Position numbers and translations under genes: made by a program. A stretch of 64,000 nucleotides of DNA, from assembly GCF_000143415.4 (NCBI RefSeq), contig NW_003314261.1, positions 5,520,199-5,584,198 on the forward strand, given 5' to 3'. This DNA is from Selaginella moellendorffii (lineage: Eukaryota > Streptophyta > Lycopodiopsida > Selaginellales > Selaginellaceae). This document shows positions 12,161 through 23,089 of this stretch, one piece after another. The stretch's first letter is position 1. Each line of letters opens with the position of its first letter. The notes below the pieces were generated by a model, which saw only the letters and a program-made list of their open reading frames with translations, did no database searches and had not been told where the DNA came from.

Positions 12161-12457
12161 TGTGATAAAGCCCTAGACAAAGTGGAGCATTTTGTACCTA
12201 CATGTAAGAGATTTCCAAGCAACAAGTGGCGCTCTATCATCCACCTCATTAAAAATCAAAGATACATAGAAATTCGACGCGTGTAACTTTGCAGGAATAG
12301 ATTCCCGGAAGTTGCCTATGGAAAGAAATCGAGCTAGTCAGAGCAAAAATTGCATGAAAGGGCTCACCTTTCTCTCGATGTTGTCATTTAAATCCCAGTC
12401 TCGCGATGTTGCTGCTGCTGGTAACACTGCAAACTCGCGCCTTTCACTCCTGGAAAA

Positions 12458-13734
12458 TCATAGTTCTTCGATGCTGCTGTTGAAAGGTCGCTTCACAGGA
12501 CTAATAGCGACAGAGCTCACAATATACTTTTGTGCCTGGTCGCAGAGTTCGTCGGCAGTGCCTCCTTGAACGCGCGGATGTATGACGATCTTCACTTTCC
12601 CTGTTCTCAAAACGTTCTCTTTGCCGTTGGGCATAAGATGTCCAGTACCTACAAGAGCAATGGGAACTACCGGAACTTTAGCTTTAGCAGCACACGAGAA
12701 TGCTCCTTTCTGCAAACCACAAAAAAAAAACATGGTATGGCATTGACAAAAAGTTGGAAACACCCCACCTTGAATGCAGCTAGTGTCCCATCGGTACTCC
12801 TTGTTCCCTCTGGAAAAAAGAACACCGACACTCCTCGCTTGAGCAACTCAATGCAACGCCGAAGACATTCCTGGAGAAGATACGAGACGATGAAACGAAA
12901 GAAAAGAAAATCAAAAGAACAAACCAGCTGACTCTTGGCATCCAAGCGATGCAAAGGTATGTGACCCGTCAAGTACATCGCCCACCCCACGATTGGAATG
13001 AAGAACACGCTAGTCTTGCTGATGAACTTGAAGGGTCGACCGAGCTGGAACAAGGCAAAGATGTCAAGGAAGCTCTGGTGATTTGAGATGTAAACGGCGG
13101 GCTCATTGGGATGCGGTAGATGCTCTTTGCCAACAATCTCCACCTCGTAGAAAAAAAATGTGCTCGCCGACGCCCAGAGCTTGTTGATGAGATGCTGTGC
13201 TTTCCTCCGCTGCCTGTCGAGGAGAAGCACCAGAGGATGCTGGAGTAGCATCACCAGGAACAATGGTATTGCCACTAGCGTCGTTGTCAAATAGAAAAGG
13301 ACCGCCCGGCACTTGTGAAAGAGAGTGATCCCTGGACGAGTGATCGATCAAGAGCTTTTGATCGAAATATCGATGCCATACCTTGCAGATTCTCGTCGCC
13401 GAATGGTGCGGCAGCCGCTCCTGCTGCCGATTGATCGAAGACCCTAGCGACGATGCGAGCCACTGTTCTTGATTCCAGAAAATGCGAGGAGAGGCCGAGG
13501 CGCCCCCTGGCCAGCTGCAGTGATTCTCGCGACACCGCGCTCCTTGATCCCAATCCTGCTCCAGGAATCCGGGGAATATCACCGCCGAAATAAGCAAGCG
13601 CCAATGCTCGTGCGACTGAGCTCACCTGAGCAAGAAATCCTGGAAACAAGAGGCCTGCGCTGGGAGAGAATCCATCCGGGAGAAAGAGCTCGGCACGATT
13701 CCACGCTCATCGCTATCGCTGGAGTAGCAGCCAT
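12458..13734 (-). CDS. Plastid 1-acyl-sn-glycerol-3-phosphate acyltransferase
   Basis: Five exons (13626-13734, 13382-13555, 12925-13331, 12769-12870, 12458-12709) encode 347 residues. The enzyme adds the second acyl chain to lysophosphatidic acid, making phosphatidic acid for chloroplast lipids. Acyltransferase blocks are clear: SNHQSFLD (block I, NHx4D), FKFISKTSVFFIP, FPEGTRSTDG (block III) and VPIALVGTGHLMPNG (block IV). The first about 90 residues are rich in Ser, Arg and Ala and poor in acids, as expected for a transit peptide; hydrophobic segments follow. The ATG at 13734 was picked because it gives an open first exon with donor TCAG/GTGAGC. Length fits the plant ATS2/LPAT1 family (about 350). 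The gene is divergent from the phosphatase at 13840, with only 105 bases between the two start codons, so the promoter may be shared. Confidence 0.88.
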
Positions 13735-13839
13735 GCCCGCATCATCGGTTCGATTCCCATGCCCTAAAGTACCCATCAAAGTCAAATTTTAAACGGTCGT
13801 CTAGAGTCCGAAATTTAGGGCTCCTCACTTTCCTCCACC

Positions 13840-15634
13840 ATGGCCGTGGCAGCGCTGGGAGCTTCTCTATGGTTGCCGCCGCAGGAATTCTCCTCGTTTC
13901 CACTCTGGATCGACCGGCGCCAAGGTCCTTGTTTTCCCAGAATTAGGGCTCTTGCAGCGCGGAAGAATGCCAATGCCGCCGCGTCGTCTCCCAGCGTGAT
14001 GCTTGTCTCAGACCTTGATTTCACCATGGTAAGCCTACATTTCTGTTATACTCTTGGAATTTCTCGAAAAATTTTGGCCTCAGGTGGATCACAAGGATCA
14101 AACTCATTCTTCTCTCCTGGATTTTGCGTCCCTGTGGGAAGCTGAGTACTCTCGGGATTGCCATCTCGTGTTTTCGTCTGGGAGATCTCCCGAGAAGTAT
14201 TTGGATTTGCGGAGGCAGGTTCCTCTCCTCACGCCGGACACGATCATTTGTTCCGTTGGCACTGAGATCCGGTATGGTCCTTCAATGACTCCTGACAATG
14301 GCTGGGAAGAGCATTTGGACGAAGGATGGAACCGAGAGATCATAGTCGAGGAGGCCAAAAAATTTGCGACGCTCCAGTTTCAGGTTCTTTGCTTTCTGGT
14401 GTTTCCAAAAAAAGAATTTTTTGTTTTTTTGCCTCTGTCGACAGGAGGATTCGGAACAACGTCCTCACAAAGTGAGCTTCAAGGTCGAGAAAAAGGATGC
14501 CGAGGAGATCATCCGGCGATTTTCAAAGAAGTTCAAAGAACTGAAGGCGAGTGTTGGGACAATTAGTCGTCTTTGTTTGCTAGTTTTGTTTGATGGTTTT
14601 TCTGATTCTTGCAGTTGTGATGAACAGCTTGATGCGAAGTTGATATACAGTGGGGGCATTGACCTGGATGTTCTTCCTCAACGCGCAGGCAAGGGCGAGG
14701 CACTGGCGTATCTCATGAAGAAGGCTAACTCGGAGGGATGGGCGAAAGAACGAGTCCTTGTTTGTGGAGACTCTGGGAACGACGTGGAGCTTTTCACCGT
14801 CAAGGGCGTCAATGGAGTCATAGTAAGCACAAATAGTGTTTCTTTTTTTCTTTTTTTTCCTTCAGTAACGTCTACTCATTCACCAGGTTGGCAATGCATT
14901 CGAGGAGCTTGTCAAATGGTACAGCTCTCAGTCCTCGAAAGATCACATCCACTTCGCAAGCAACAGATGTGCCGGGGGTATAATCGAAGCTCTCAAGTTT
15001 TTCGACATGGGACCGGCCTTGCCTCCACGAGAGAGGCCGGGTGGTAACTCGAACGGAGCCGCGTCTCCAAGGCGAGAAATTGTCGATTTCTATATCTTCT
15101 TCGACAAGTGGGTTAAAGGTGACATTCCGAACACTGACGAGGCCTTTCAAAGATTGACATCGGTGATTGTAAGTGTCCAAAAGCTTTTTCTTCTTTTTTA
15201 CCGGCTTTGTTCTTGTCCAGGCTGAAGATGCAAGAATGGTGTATCCCTGGGGAGAAGAATTAAATTTGTTACAGTCCCTCGCCGTTGTTCGGGGACAGCA
15301 TGGAGCATTTCAAGGGAAAGAACTCCGGACTTGGGTGGACAGTATTCAGGAACAGGAGCTAGCCCCGGGAGTGTATCTTGCGACATGGCAGTCTTGGGAG
15401 CAGCCTTCAGGTAAAACGCTTCTCCTCAAAACACCATTGTCATAAGTTCTACTGTCATGTTTCGGTGCCTAAGGGGAGAATCGCAAAGGCTACTATGCAA
15501 CAGCCGTGTTTAAAGACAAGGTAAGCAAGCGCTCTCGTCAAGTGTGATACTTATCGTGATGCATTGGACAGGAAGGAGCACCTAATGGAGTCGAATGGCT
15601 GCGAGTTCATCAAACTCCTCAAAAACAGAAGTGA
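13840..15634 (+). CDS. SPP: Sucrose-phosphate phosphatase
   Basis: Eight exons (13840-14028, 14084-14383, 14445-14546, 14628-14822, 14887-15168, 15221-15410, 15474-15520, 15573-15634, first base of the last exon possibly 15572) encode 455 residues. It hydrolyses sucrose-6-phosphate, the last step of sucrose synthesis. HAD motifs: LVSDLDFTM with DxD (motif I), FSSGRSPEKY (motif II), KGEALAYLMKK (Lys motif) and CGDSGNDVELF (motif IV). A C-terminal SPP-specific domain follows (FYIFFDKWVKGDIP..., WGEELN...). Plant SPPs usually start within about 15 residues of motif I, but here about 55 residues precede it. That stretch is rich in Ala, Arg and Ser and could be a plastid transit peptide or a mis-chosen start. 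The third intron appears to use a GC donor (AAG/GCGAGT). Confidence 0.9.
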
Positions 15635-15779
15635 TCGCTCATGAAAGCTCTGAGGAACTTTAGAGGTAAGAAAGCTATGGTCAAATAAAATCTGAAACTG
15701 TGGTTTCGCTTATTCCAGTCAGCTATATAGATCGAACAAGCACAAGTACTAGCACAGATTGTAAAAACAACCCGGTTTT

Positions 15780-18700
15780 TCAGCTTGGGGGGAGCTTACA
15801 TCCCAGAGCTATGGCTGCCGACGCCAGGAAAGACTCGGACAGTCCTTCCGCTCGCCTGTAATGCGTTTCCCACGCAATGGACTGCTCCACGTCCTCAAGC
15901 CAAGCGCCAGCTTTGTCACCCGGATAGCTCGCACGTAAGACATCAGTCGAAACGATCTCTCGCAGCAATGAAGCGCTCGACGCTCGGATGCGAGGACTGT
16001 CGTGCGACAGGCACCTCACAATCGCTGGCAAGCGTTCCTGCAAAGGATGATGCATCAGCACTGCTCCATTTCTCAAGCAACCGTCACGTACCTTGAGCAG
16101 GATCAGTAATCCTCGAGAAGAAACTTTCCAAGCGCACAGTGACTTGATCGCCATGGCGATTGCCTCCAGCAACTGAAGAACACAAACACAAAAACTTGGC
16201 TTTGAGCGTTCTGTGATGCTTTCCATCTTTTACCTCGAGCTGTGGCAGTGTGCAAGGCTCTCCATCCACGGACATGCCGTCGGTCGCCTGGTACAGCAGT
16301 GTCCCCGCGTTTGCGATGAGCCCAAGAACTTGTGGATCATTCAGCCGGAGAAGCTCGCTCAGCAGGAAGACAATGCGCGTGTTCATCCGCCACTTCTCCT
16401 CTCCTCCATCTCCAATGATCCACGGTTGGATACCTCTTTCAGCCTGAACAATCCAGCCTCCTGTCACGTTTCAACATTCACAACTACATTCTTGCGGAGA
16501 AAGCATCTCGCGGATTACCTGGAGCAGCACCACCGAGGTCGCCTTCTCCGGGTACGTTAGCACGACGTTACACACCGCGTCCACAACCTGCAAGGCCAAA
16601 AATACGAAGATGAGAAACGAAGCTGGAGAGAAGATCACACACACACACACCTGACGCCATCCCTGCTTGGCTGACGTCCCTTCTTTGCTCGTCGGAAGCT
16701 CTTCCGCGGACATGAGCCTCTGCCAGAGCAGCGGAACAATCGCCACGGCCAAGTCTCGCTTTTGCTTGAGCACCGCCTTGAGCAAGTCACTGACCGTGGT
16801 GCTCACTCCATTGCAACCGCACAGGAGGTTTGTCACGTCGGAGGCGTTGAGAGACAGTGAAGCGTCCTTCACGCCATCTTTCGTGAATCCACTGATGATT
16901 TTCTGCGCCTGCTTGGAAGAAAGTGTGCGCTTCTCGTCACCACTCAGCTTGTCCGCATAGTTGAACACTGCTTCCACTGCTTTGTCGTTGCCATCGACCA
17001 ACGCAAGGATCGATGCCGCCTTGGAGCTCACTCCGGGATCCCATTTGCACCGCACAATGGCAGTCAGTGCGTGCGTGCAAGCCCGTGATCTCCCGAGAAG
17101 CCTGGATATGTGCGCAGCTACGATGGCCGCCTCGACGAGATCGTTGGGACTGTTGGTGTTGGGTCCAACTCCCGGAGAGAAAGGCTCGACCACCAAGAGG
17201 CCTTCGAGAACCGACATCAGTCTTCGCGCTTGGTACGCCGAGTTCGTCACCCCGTTGAAAGCAGTACCATCGGCTGCTGAGAAAGTGCATAGCTGAACTT
17301 CACACGCCAGTGCGCAGACCGCCGCAATGAGATACGAGTCGAAGCTTGCAACAGCTCCTCTGTCCTTGTTTGAGCTGTGAGTGCTCCTCTTCTTGCTACT
17401 GTCACTTCCATTCCCCTGGCGTAGAGTGTCATGGCTGAGGCAGACTGTGAGAGCGTCCGACAGTAGCTGCGACGCAAGAGCCGGACCAAGGAACGCCTCC
17501 GTAAACAGGCAGTGAACCAAGGCACGTAGCTCCGCCATCCCGGCAGGATCAACCCCTGAGCCCGACGCACTTCTGAAGTTCCCGTTCTTCTGTTCTTTCC
17601 AGTCGTCAAGCGGGAACGTTCTTCGCAGGATAGCATCCACTGTCGCCGAAAATATCCTTCGCAAGCAAGTTTGAGACTGGCAGCCTTTTGGTACGTGCTC
17701 CAGAACACGCAAGAAGGGCCTGAATAACGTCCAGGATAGCAGCGGTGGCTGCAAAGGCGTTGCTATCACCATCTCTGGAAGGTCGACGACGGACTTGTCA
17801 AGTGGAATGAGTCCATAGGCTGCTTCCCAGAGCACACATATCCGCCATTCCACGTCGCGGCCATGGTCCCGCATTAAAGATGCCACCCCCTTTGCAGTAG
17901 CTTCCTCATTTACCTGGGTTGCCAGTGCCTCCATCTGTGCATGAAATAATACGTCAATGCCTGAACAAAAGCGATGCAAGTTTTCGGTACCTCCTCACTA
18001 CCATCCAAACGTATCGGAGGTCCATATAGAGGCTGCACGACCTGAGCGCCTTGCGCATGTCCTCTGGGAGGGAAGAGCAGCGCGGGCTGCGAGAACAAAC
18101 GGAAAAGTAAGGCAGCTGCAGCATCAGATGCAATCCCCTGCTTCATCGTCATCGCTGCACCCATCGGCCTGAGAAAATGAAGACGGAACCAATTCTCAGG
18201 CAGCTGCAAACAAGAAAACATCAGCACACGCTGGGATAATGACAAGGAGAAGATCACGTACTCTGAAGGACGAGCTGCTGTAATCTTCTGCGGCACGAAG
18301 TAACTCAACCAGCTGAACAGCAGCGTCTAACGCATCCGGGGCCCATGAGGCAGGGGCCTCGAGAAGCCCAAGAAGTAAACGCTGAGTAGCTCCAGGAGTC
18401 GCAATAGCATAGTATCTACGTGATGGTGGCCAGACATACAAGCTTTAACTTACAACCAACAAGCTCTTGGCTTACCGGTGAAACAAGCGTGCAAATGGTT
18501 CCAGAGGTGGTAATCCTGCGACTAAATGCTCGTCCAGGCTAGTGCTTGGAGGTGGAAGAAGCAACGCTGGAACTGCAGCAGCTGTTAAATCCGCTGTCTC
18601 GTAACGTAAAACTTCGTCATCGCACACACTGGAAATAACTGCGGCTCCATTTGCAACAGCCCACCGAGGAGTCGAGGACAGTAGCTGCGGATGCTTTCCA

Positions 18701-19740
18701 TGACCTTTGCCGCTAACAGCTGATCACAAACGCAACTATTTCAAGCAAGACAAAATGAATTCGTCACTCACCAGTTGTCGGTGGCCTAAGATCTCCGCCG
18801 CCAGCATATTTTCCCAAAACTCCACCACACCTGGCAAGAAATGGTCATTTCGGACAAAAAGAAATGCTTGACTGCTACTTACCAGCGAAAGTAGTCGCTC
18901 TTTGTGCCTAATGGCGCAGCGAGAAGGCTGTCTGTGATCCAAGGCGTCAAGAGCCGCTTTGGTGCTCGCCTTCCGTTGTCTGGACTTCCACTTCCGTCTC
19001 TGTCCGCCGGGTCCCCACTGTCAGAAGAGCTTCTTTTCTCTCCATCAGCAGAACTCTCAGACTTGTAAATCGGTCGGTTATAGTGTGTCAAGAGGCGCAA
19101 TATCTCTCCACAGGCAAGAGCCCATTGCTCTGTCAAATCTCTCTGCAAAAATGAAGTAAACGTTTACAGCGATCAGCCAAGATATGTAATATGTGACTAT
19201 TACCTCGCTAGAAACACCAAAGACTGAAACAAAAGATCCAAAGGGAGGAGTAGTTTTGCTGTAAGCTAAGGTCCCATCGATCACGCAGGACAGGAGAGGA
19301 TGCAGGATCGTGTGACCGTGCTCTGGATGATGGAGGACGAAAGTAGCTGCAGGAACCATCCAAACGATCAGACTCCAGGAAAACACGAATCAAACGAAAA
19401 ATGGGTAGTACCTAGCACGTCGTCTAAAAGGCAAGGTTCCTTGTGTGGATAGTGATCACGAACAAGCTAAGGAAGAAGCAAGAAAAATCAGTGCAAATTT
19501 GAGGAGGAGGAAGAAAAAAACCTCCGCAATATCTTCAGGAAAGCTGTCCGAAGCAAACTGGCCGAAGAGCTCAACGTAAGCGACAGTCTTGGTCTGTGCA
19601 GCACAGAAACTGGAGTGAAATTCTATTCCCAAAAGCAAAGGAAACTGCAATACCTGTCTTTCGTGGAGATCTAGCGGAGGCGCCCGGAACAGCGATGTAG
19701 ATTTAAGGCCGGTCAGCCATTTCTGCTGAGGGGATGACAT
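15780..19740 (-). CDS. GI: GIGANTEA, clock and flowering-time protein
   Basis: Fourteen exons on the minus strand (19654-19740, 19522-19593, 19412-19466, 19204-19346, 18883-19142, 18772-18830, 18476-18719, 18262-18415, 17991-18203, 16651-17934, 16519-16587, 16234-16443, 16092-16172, 15780-16037) join in frame into 1,062 residues; seed-plant GI is about 1,170. Diagnostic stretches: FVLHHPEHGHTILHPLLSC, EQWALACGEILRLLTHYNRP, LTPWITDSLLAAPLG, RYYAIATPGATQRLLLGLL, APDALDAAVQLVELLRAAED, EVRE/DVEWRICVLWEAAYGLIP and TDGMSVDGEPCTLPQLE. GI is a nuclear-cytosolic scaffold that stabilises ZEITLUPE-type F-box proteins and links the clock to light response. The 12th exon uses the acceptor TTGTTCAG at 16444; a nearer AG would break the frame. 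Evening elements lie just upstream. Confidence 0.96.
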
Positions 19741-19879
19741 AATTCAGCAAGAACGCATCGCTGGAATTCCAGGCGCGATCTATCAAATCGCTACACACTG
19801 GCAGCGCCTCCCGGAGGAACCCTAAGAAACAAATATTGGCCACAAATGGGGGCATCAGGTGATGTGATCCACTCGCGGC

Positions 19880-19949
19880 GACGTGGCAGGCTGTGGTTGC
19901 TTCGGCGGCAAATATCTCCCAGCCCTGGCAAATATCGCGCAAAATATCT
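19880..19949. promoter_or_regulatory. Evening-element cluster upstream of GI
   Basis: A perfect evening element AAAATATCT (19941-19949), a short form AAATATCT (19910-19917) and a one-mismatch copy AAATATCG (19930-19937) sit within 40 bases, next to an ACGT site GACGTGGC (19880-19887). They lie 140-210 bases before the GI start codon. In angiosperms CCA1/LHY/RVE factors act through this element to give evening expression of GI. Whether the cluster is promoter or 5' leader is not settled; an AT-rich TATA-like stretch lies further upstream at about 20,104. Confidence 0.65.
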
Positions 19950-20267
19950 TCGAGAGATTCGCGTGTACAGCGTGGAAAGATCAAAACGATTGCTCGCCAC
20001 GTAGCGCCTTGGCACGGTTCGAGCCCTGCCACGATATAGAAAAATTTCGAGAAGACTGAAAGAGTTTTGTGATAGCAACTTACCAACTTCCACCTAGTCA
20101 TTTGCTATTTAAACGGAGGACATGATTTTGTGGATGGAGTACTTCCAGATTCTCCAAATAACTGCAAACTTTGCTTGGTGCTAATGTCAAGAGAGCACTT
20201 CATTTCTTCTCATCTCCCCTTGAAAACGTAAAAACGTGAGAAGAAAGCCAGGAAATAAATCGAAGCA

Positions 20268-20425
20268 GTAGACCTTGGCTGTAATGCCAGCCTCCATGTA
20301 GAAACAATAATCGTCCTCTCCAAAAGCAGGAGCACAGTGCACCACGCTTGTGTGCTTGCAACCACAAGGAATGCAGTATTTCACAGCTCCAAACAAAGGC
20401 TTGTACCTTTTTCCAGATCTTGTGC
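20268..20425 (-). pseudogene. Fragment of a cytosolic isoleucyl-tRNA synthetase gene
   Basis: On the minus strand the reading GKRYKPLFGAVKY followed by CGCKHTSVVHCAPAFGEDDY matches the editing-domain stretch of eukaryotic IleRS (G-x-x-Y-x-P-L-F, then GTGIVHCAPAFGEDDY). Only this piece is present; no catalytic HIGH or KMSKS segments are seen nearby. The Gly-Thr-Gly-Ile before VHCAPAF is changed. I read it as a decayed gene fragment between GI and the tRNA gene. Confidence 0.55.
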
Positions 20426-20804
20426 TGCTCAAAGTCTCATAATCGCAGCTTTAACTTTCAGAAAAGAAAGTAGCACTATGTAGACAGCCGAGGTCTCACC
20501 TGGAAAAAGAGAGACACGGAGAATCTATAACAAGTCAATTAACACATATAGTCTGAGGCTTACTCTGACGTAGTTAGTTTGCATTCACACATAGTGTTGG
20601 GAGCGTCCACGGTGTCGTAGTTCAAGCAACCATAGTGGCGTTCTCGCTATCATCCAGGAGAGGGAACGACACCGTATCGAAATACACTAAGCTGTGACGA
20701 TCTTTAGTTTTGGTTTGCTTCGAAGTTTGATCGAAGGTCGAGGAAAGACTTCGCCACTAACTCTTTTAAAGAGGTGATCTTTGAGCTCCAAACAAGAATT
20801 GGAG

Positions 20805-21000
20805 ATGGATGGGAGTATCCTTTCCGCTCTTCCTGGTTCTCCAATCTCTCCTCCTCAAGTAATACACCGCTCCATTCTCGACTGGAGCATTCTCGTGTTT
20901 GTTTAGCACGCTTCAGGAATCCTCTCGGCCAGTGCTCGAAGATCTAGAGCTTTTAGACGACAAACCATCCTCGAGTGACACTGGAGATCTTCAGTGCAGT
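20805..21000 (+). other. Possible exon pair of an unknown gene
   Basis: An ATG at 20805 opens MDGSILSALPGSPISPPQ and ends at a GTAATA donor. After a CTTCAG acceptor near 20,914 a second stretch reads ESSRPVLEDLELLDDKPSSS and runs to a good donor (GTAAGT) at about 21,001. It looks like a real 5' end, but I cannot connect it to a downstream domain. Coiled-coil-like codons near 21,430-21,560 could belong to it. Confidence 0.3.
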
Positions 21001-21117
21001 GTAAGTATAATTAAAGCAAAGAAATTGGCTTGAACTCGTGTGTGTTGCCGCCAAATGCCTTTCCTGGGCATGCTTTATTGTTCCTAACCCACAAGTAAAA
21101 TGAAGCCAAGAAAAATG

Positions 21118-21191
21118 TGGCTTCATCCAGGTTTGAACTGGAGACCTTCAGTGTGTAAGACTGACGTGATGACCAACTACACCATGAAACC
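21118..21191 (-). tRNA. tRNA-Val (UAC)
   Basis: The minus strand folds into a 74-nt cloverleaf. The acceptor stem GGTTTCA pairs with TGAAGCC plus discriminator A. The A-box is TGGTGTAGTTGG, the anticodon arm is TCAGT-CTTACAC-ACTGA, giving anticodon TAC, and the T-arm is TCCAG-TTCAAAC-CTGGA. Sequence and anticodon fit plant tRNA-Val. There is no intron. The B-box has an A where GTTCGA usually has G, so a scan with a tRNA model should confirm activity. Confidence 0.85.
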
Positions 21192-21299
21192 ATTAACGAA
21201 TGTATTTTTTGGCCATTTGCAATTTTCCTACCCAATGCAAGGAAAAAGAGTGCTTTCGCATCCAGATTCGAACTTTATATTCTCTGTCATCGGAAGATC

Positions 21300-21985
21300 G
21301 TAGAAGAACTCCCGAGAGATTAAACCTCCAAGCCCCTGGATTAGCGGCTCGTTCCACACCGAGAGAGAGAAGAACCTGTGTGTCGTTGGCGATCCCGAAC
21401 AGGTTTTCTGGCTTGCTCCACCGTTTCAAGACTGTGGAGAAGAAGTTCAAGGAGCTGCCTCTGAAAACTCCAGACAGAGTTTACCAAGGAGATCACAGCT
21501 CTCGAAGAGCACTTGAAAAAGCACCAGCTTCTTCAGTCTTGGGATCATACTCACGGATAGACTCTCTAAGCTGTATTTCATAGGCCTCCAATTCTGCCAT
21601 CACGTAATCCTGTGTGGAAGCATGAACGTTCCTTCTATTATTGTGTTTCTCAGGACCTTTACATCGCTGGAAAGAACCTACTTCGCTCTTCACTGGCTCT
21701 CACGCACTTCATGGACTTCGTAAGCTTTCCTTCGCTCTTTTTAGCTCATGGAAACGAGGCCAAAGTTTCGATGAAGTTTGATCTACCGGACATTGACATG
21801 TGTCTTAAGAATTTCCGTGGCTCTAGCTATGATTCCATGTATGATTCTTTGATCCCGACATGCCATTGCGCCATCATTTTGAGTATATAAAGGGGTCGAG
21901 AAGAGAGGAATTTCTCAGGGGAGAGCTTGAAACATTAGCGTTTGGATCCCCCGGAAATGGGCCGCTTGCCCGCGACCGCTCTGGC
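21300..21985. other. Gene-like debris, unassigned
   Basis: Protein-like codon stretches occur on both strands. Plus: FKTVEKKFKELPLKTP near 21,430 and ITALEEHLKKHQLLQSWDH near 21,490-21,560. Minus: ELEAYEIQLRESIREYDPKT near 21,510-21,600. None joins into a clear gene, and I recognise no family. Confidence 0.3.
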
Positions 21986-21990
21986 AGACA

Positions 21991-22083
21991 GTGTGGCTCT
22001 TCAGGCTAAGTCTCTATGGCCAACTTATTCGTGGTCTAGAGGATAGCATTAGGTACACAGCCCCAAAGCTGGCCCGTAAATCT
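21991..22083. repeat. Short dispersed repeat, copy 1
   Basis: The segment with GTGTGGCTCTTCAG, CTATGGCCAA, TCGTGGTCTAG and AAAGCTGGCCCGTAAATCT recurs in slightly shorter form at 24,553-24,618. Here it overlaps the 3' end of a degraded PPR gene, so it may mark a duplicated gene end. Confidence 0.5.
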
Positions 22084-22663
22084 CTTTCTTTCCTACTGTC
22101 AGCACGAACGCACCCATCTCTGCGGCAGGCTTGTCCATAGAAGTAAACGGCATGCTCGCAATCAAGTCTCGGGCTTGATCCAAGCGCCCAACTCTGCTGA
22201 GAGCGTCCACCTTGCAGCTGTAGTGCTCCATTCTAGCTTCCACATCGAAACGAAGCAGGACCTCGCTCTCTCCACTTCTCCACTTCGAGCGCAAAGCAGC
22301 AAATGGCTCAATTCCCAGACATTCCAAAATTTTGGAGCAGGGGCCTCTGTACGCATGCGAGATCAAATTGGGCTGAGGCATCGAATCAAACGTCCAGGTG
22401 CCCGTCTGGGCATATGCCCAGAGAAGCGACGTCCACGACGCGAGATCTCGCTCGGGCATCTGAGAAAAGAGTTCTTCCGCTTTGGAAATATCCAGAGCAT
22501 GGAAAAATGCTGTTAGCATTGCGTTCCAAGAAGAAATGTCGCAGCGAGGCATCAGTGCAAAGATCCGCGCTGCCGCTTCAGGATGCCTGTTGTGGACATA
22601 TGCCGGGAAAATCGTCGTGAAGGAGACTGTGTTGTGCTCGGGCTTACTCTCAAAGGCGCGCAC
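22049..22663 (-). pseudogene. Degraded PPR gene (PLS/E type)
   Basis: The minus-strand frame carries PPR repeats: NTVSFTTIFPAYVHNRHPEA, ISSWNAMLTAFFHALDISKA and LASWTSLLWAYAQTG. Near the end is a typical E-domain start, MEHYSCKVDALSRVGRLDQA. The stretch between has lost repeat spacing and the frame lacks an N-terminal organelle signal. PLS-class PPR proteins act in organelle RNA editing; this copy is probably dead, or a short relic. The continuing open frame means it is not heavily mutated. Confidence 0.6.
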
Positions 22664-23089
22664 CTCGCTTCTTCCAGGTTCCCACTCTGCGATCTAGCTG
22701 CTCCATTTCTTGGAAATTCGTCGAGCACAAGGCTCTTAACCTCGTGGTCCTGGCTTCGAGCTCCACGGCCGGCGAAGGCACAGTATTGCATTGTTTTCCT
22801 TTTGCTCGTCGTGCTTGCGAGAGATGAAAATCTTTTAGCCATGTCCATGATCGACAGAGTTTGCGACTTCGAAAGTTTCTTGAGCTATGGGCATCTTCCG
22901 GAAGAAAATGGGAAAGCCCTTCACCGAGGAGAGGCGGAACAAACACACAGCAATTCGGCTGCGCAGGATCTCCAGACCGTATGGAAATCCGGAGGCCGCA
23001 CGACCAGGCTCCTGGAGGCCGAGAACCTGCTTGAGGTGAGGACAACCACACCCGAGACAACCGCGAGCTCAAGAAGGTGACGATCCAGG

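Noticed and set aside
16443-16587. Apparent frame break between GIGANTEA exons 11 and 12
   Set aside because: The nearest AG (GTGACAG at 16461) gives the wrong phase, but the acceptor TTGTTCAG at 16444 restores the frame and gives AERGIQPWI, which fits the family. No frameshift.
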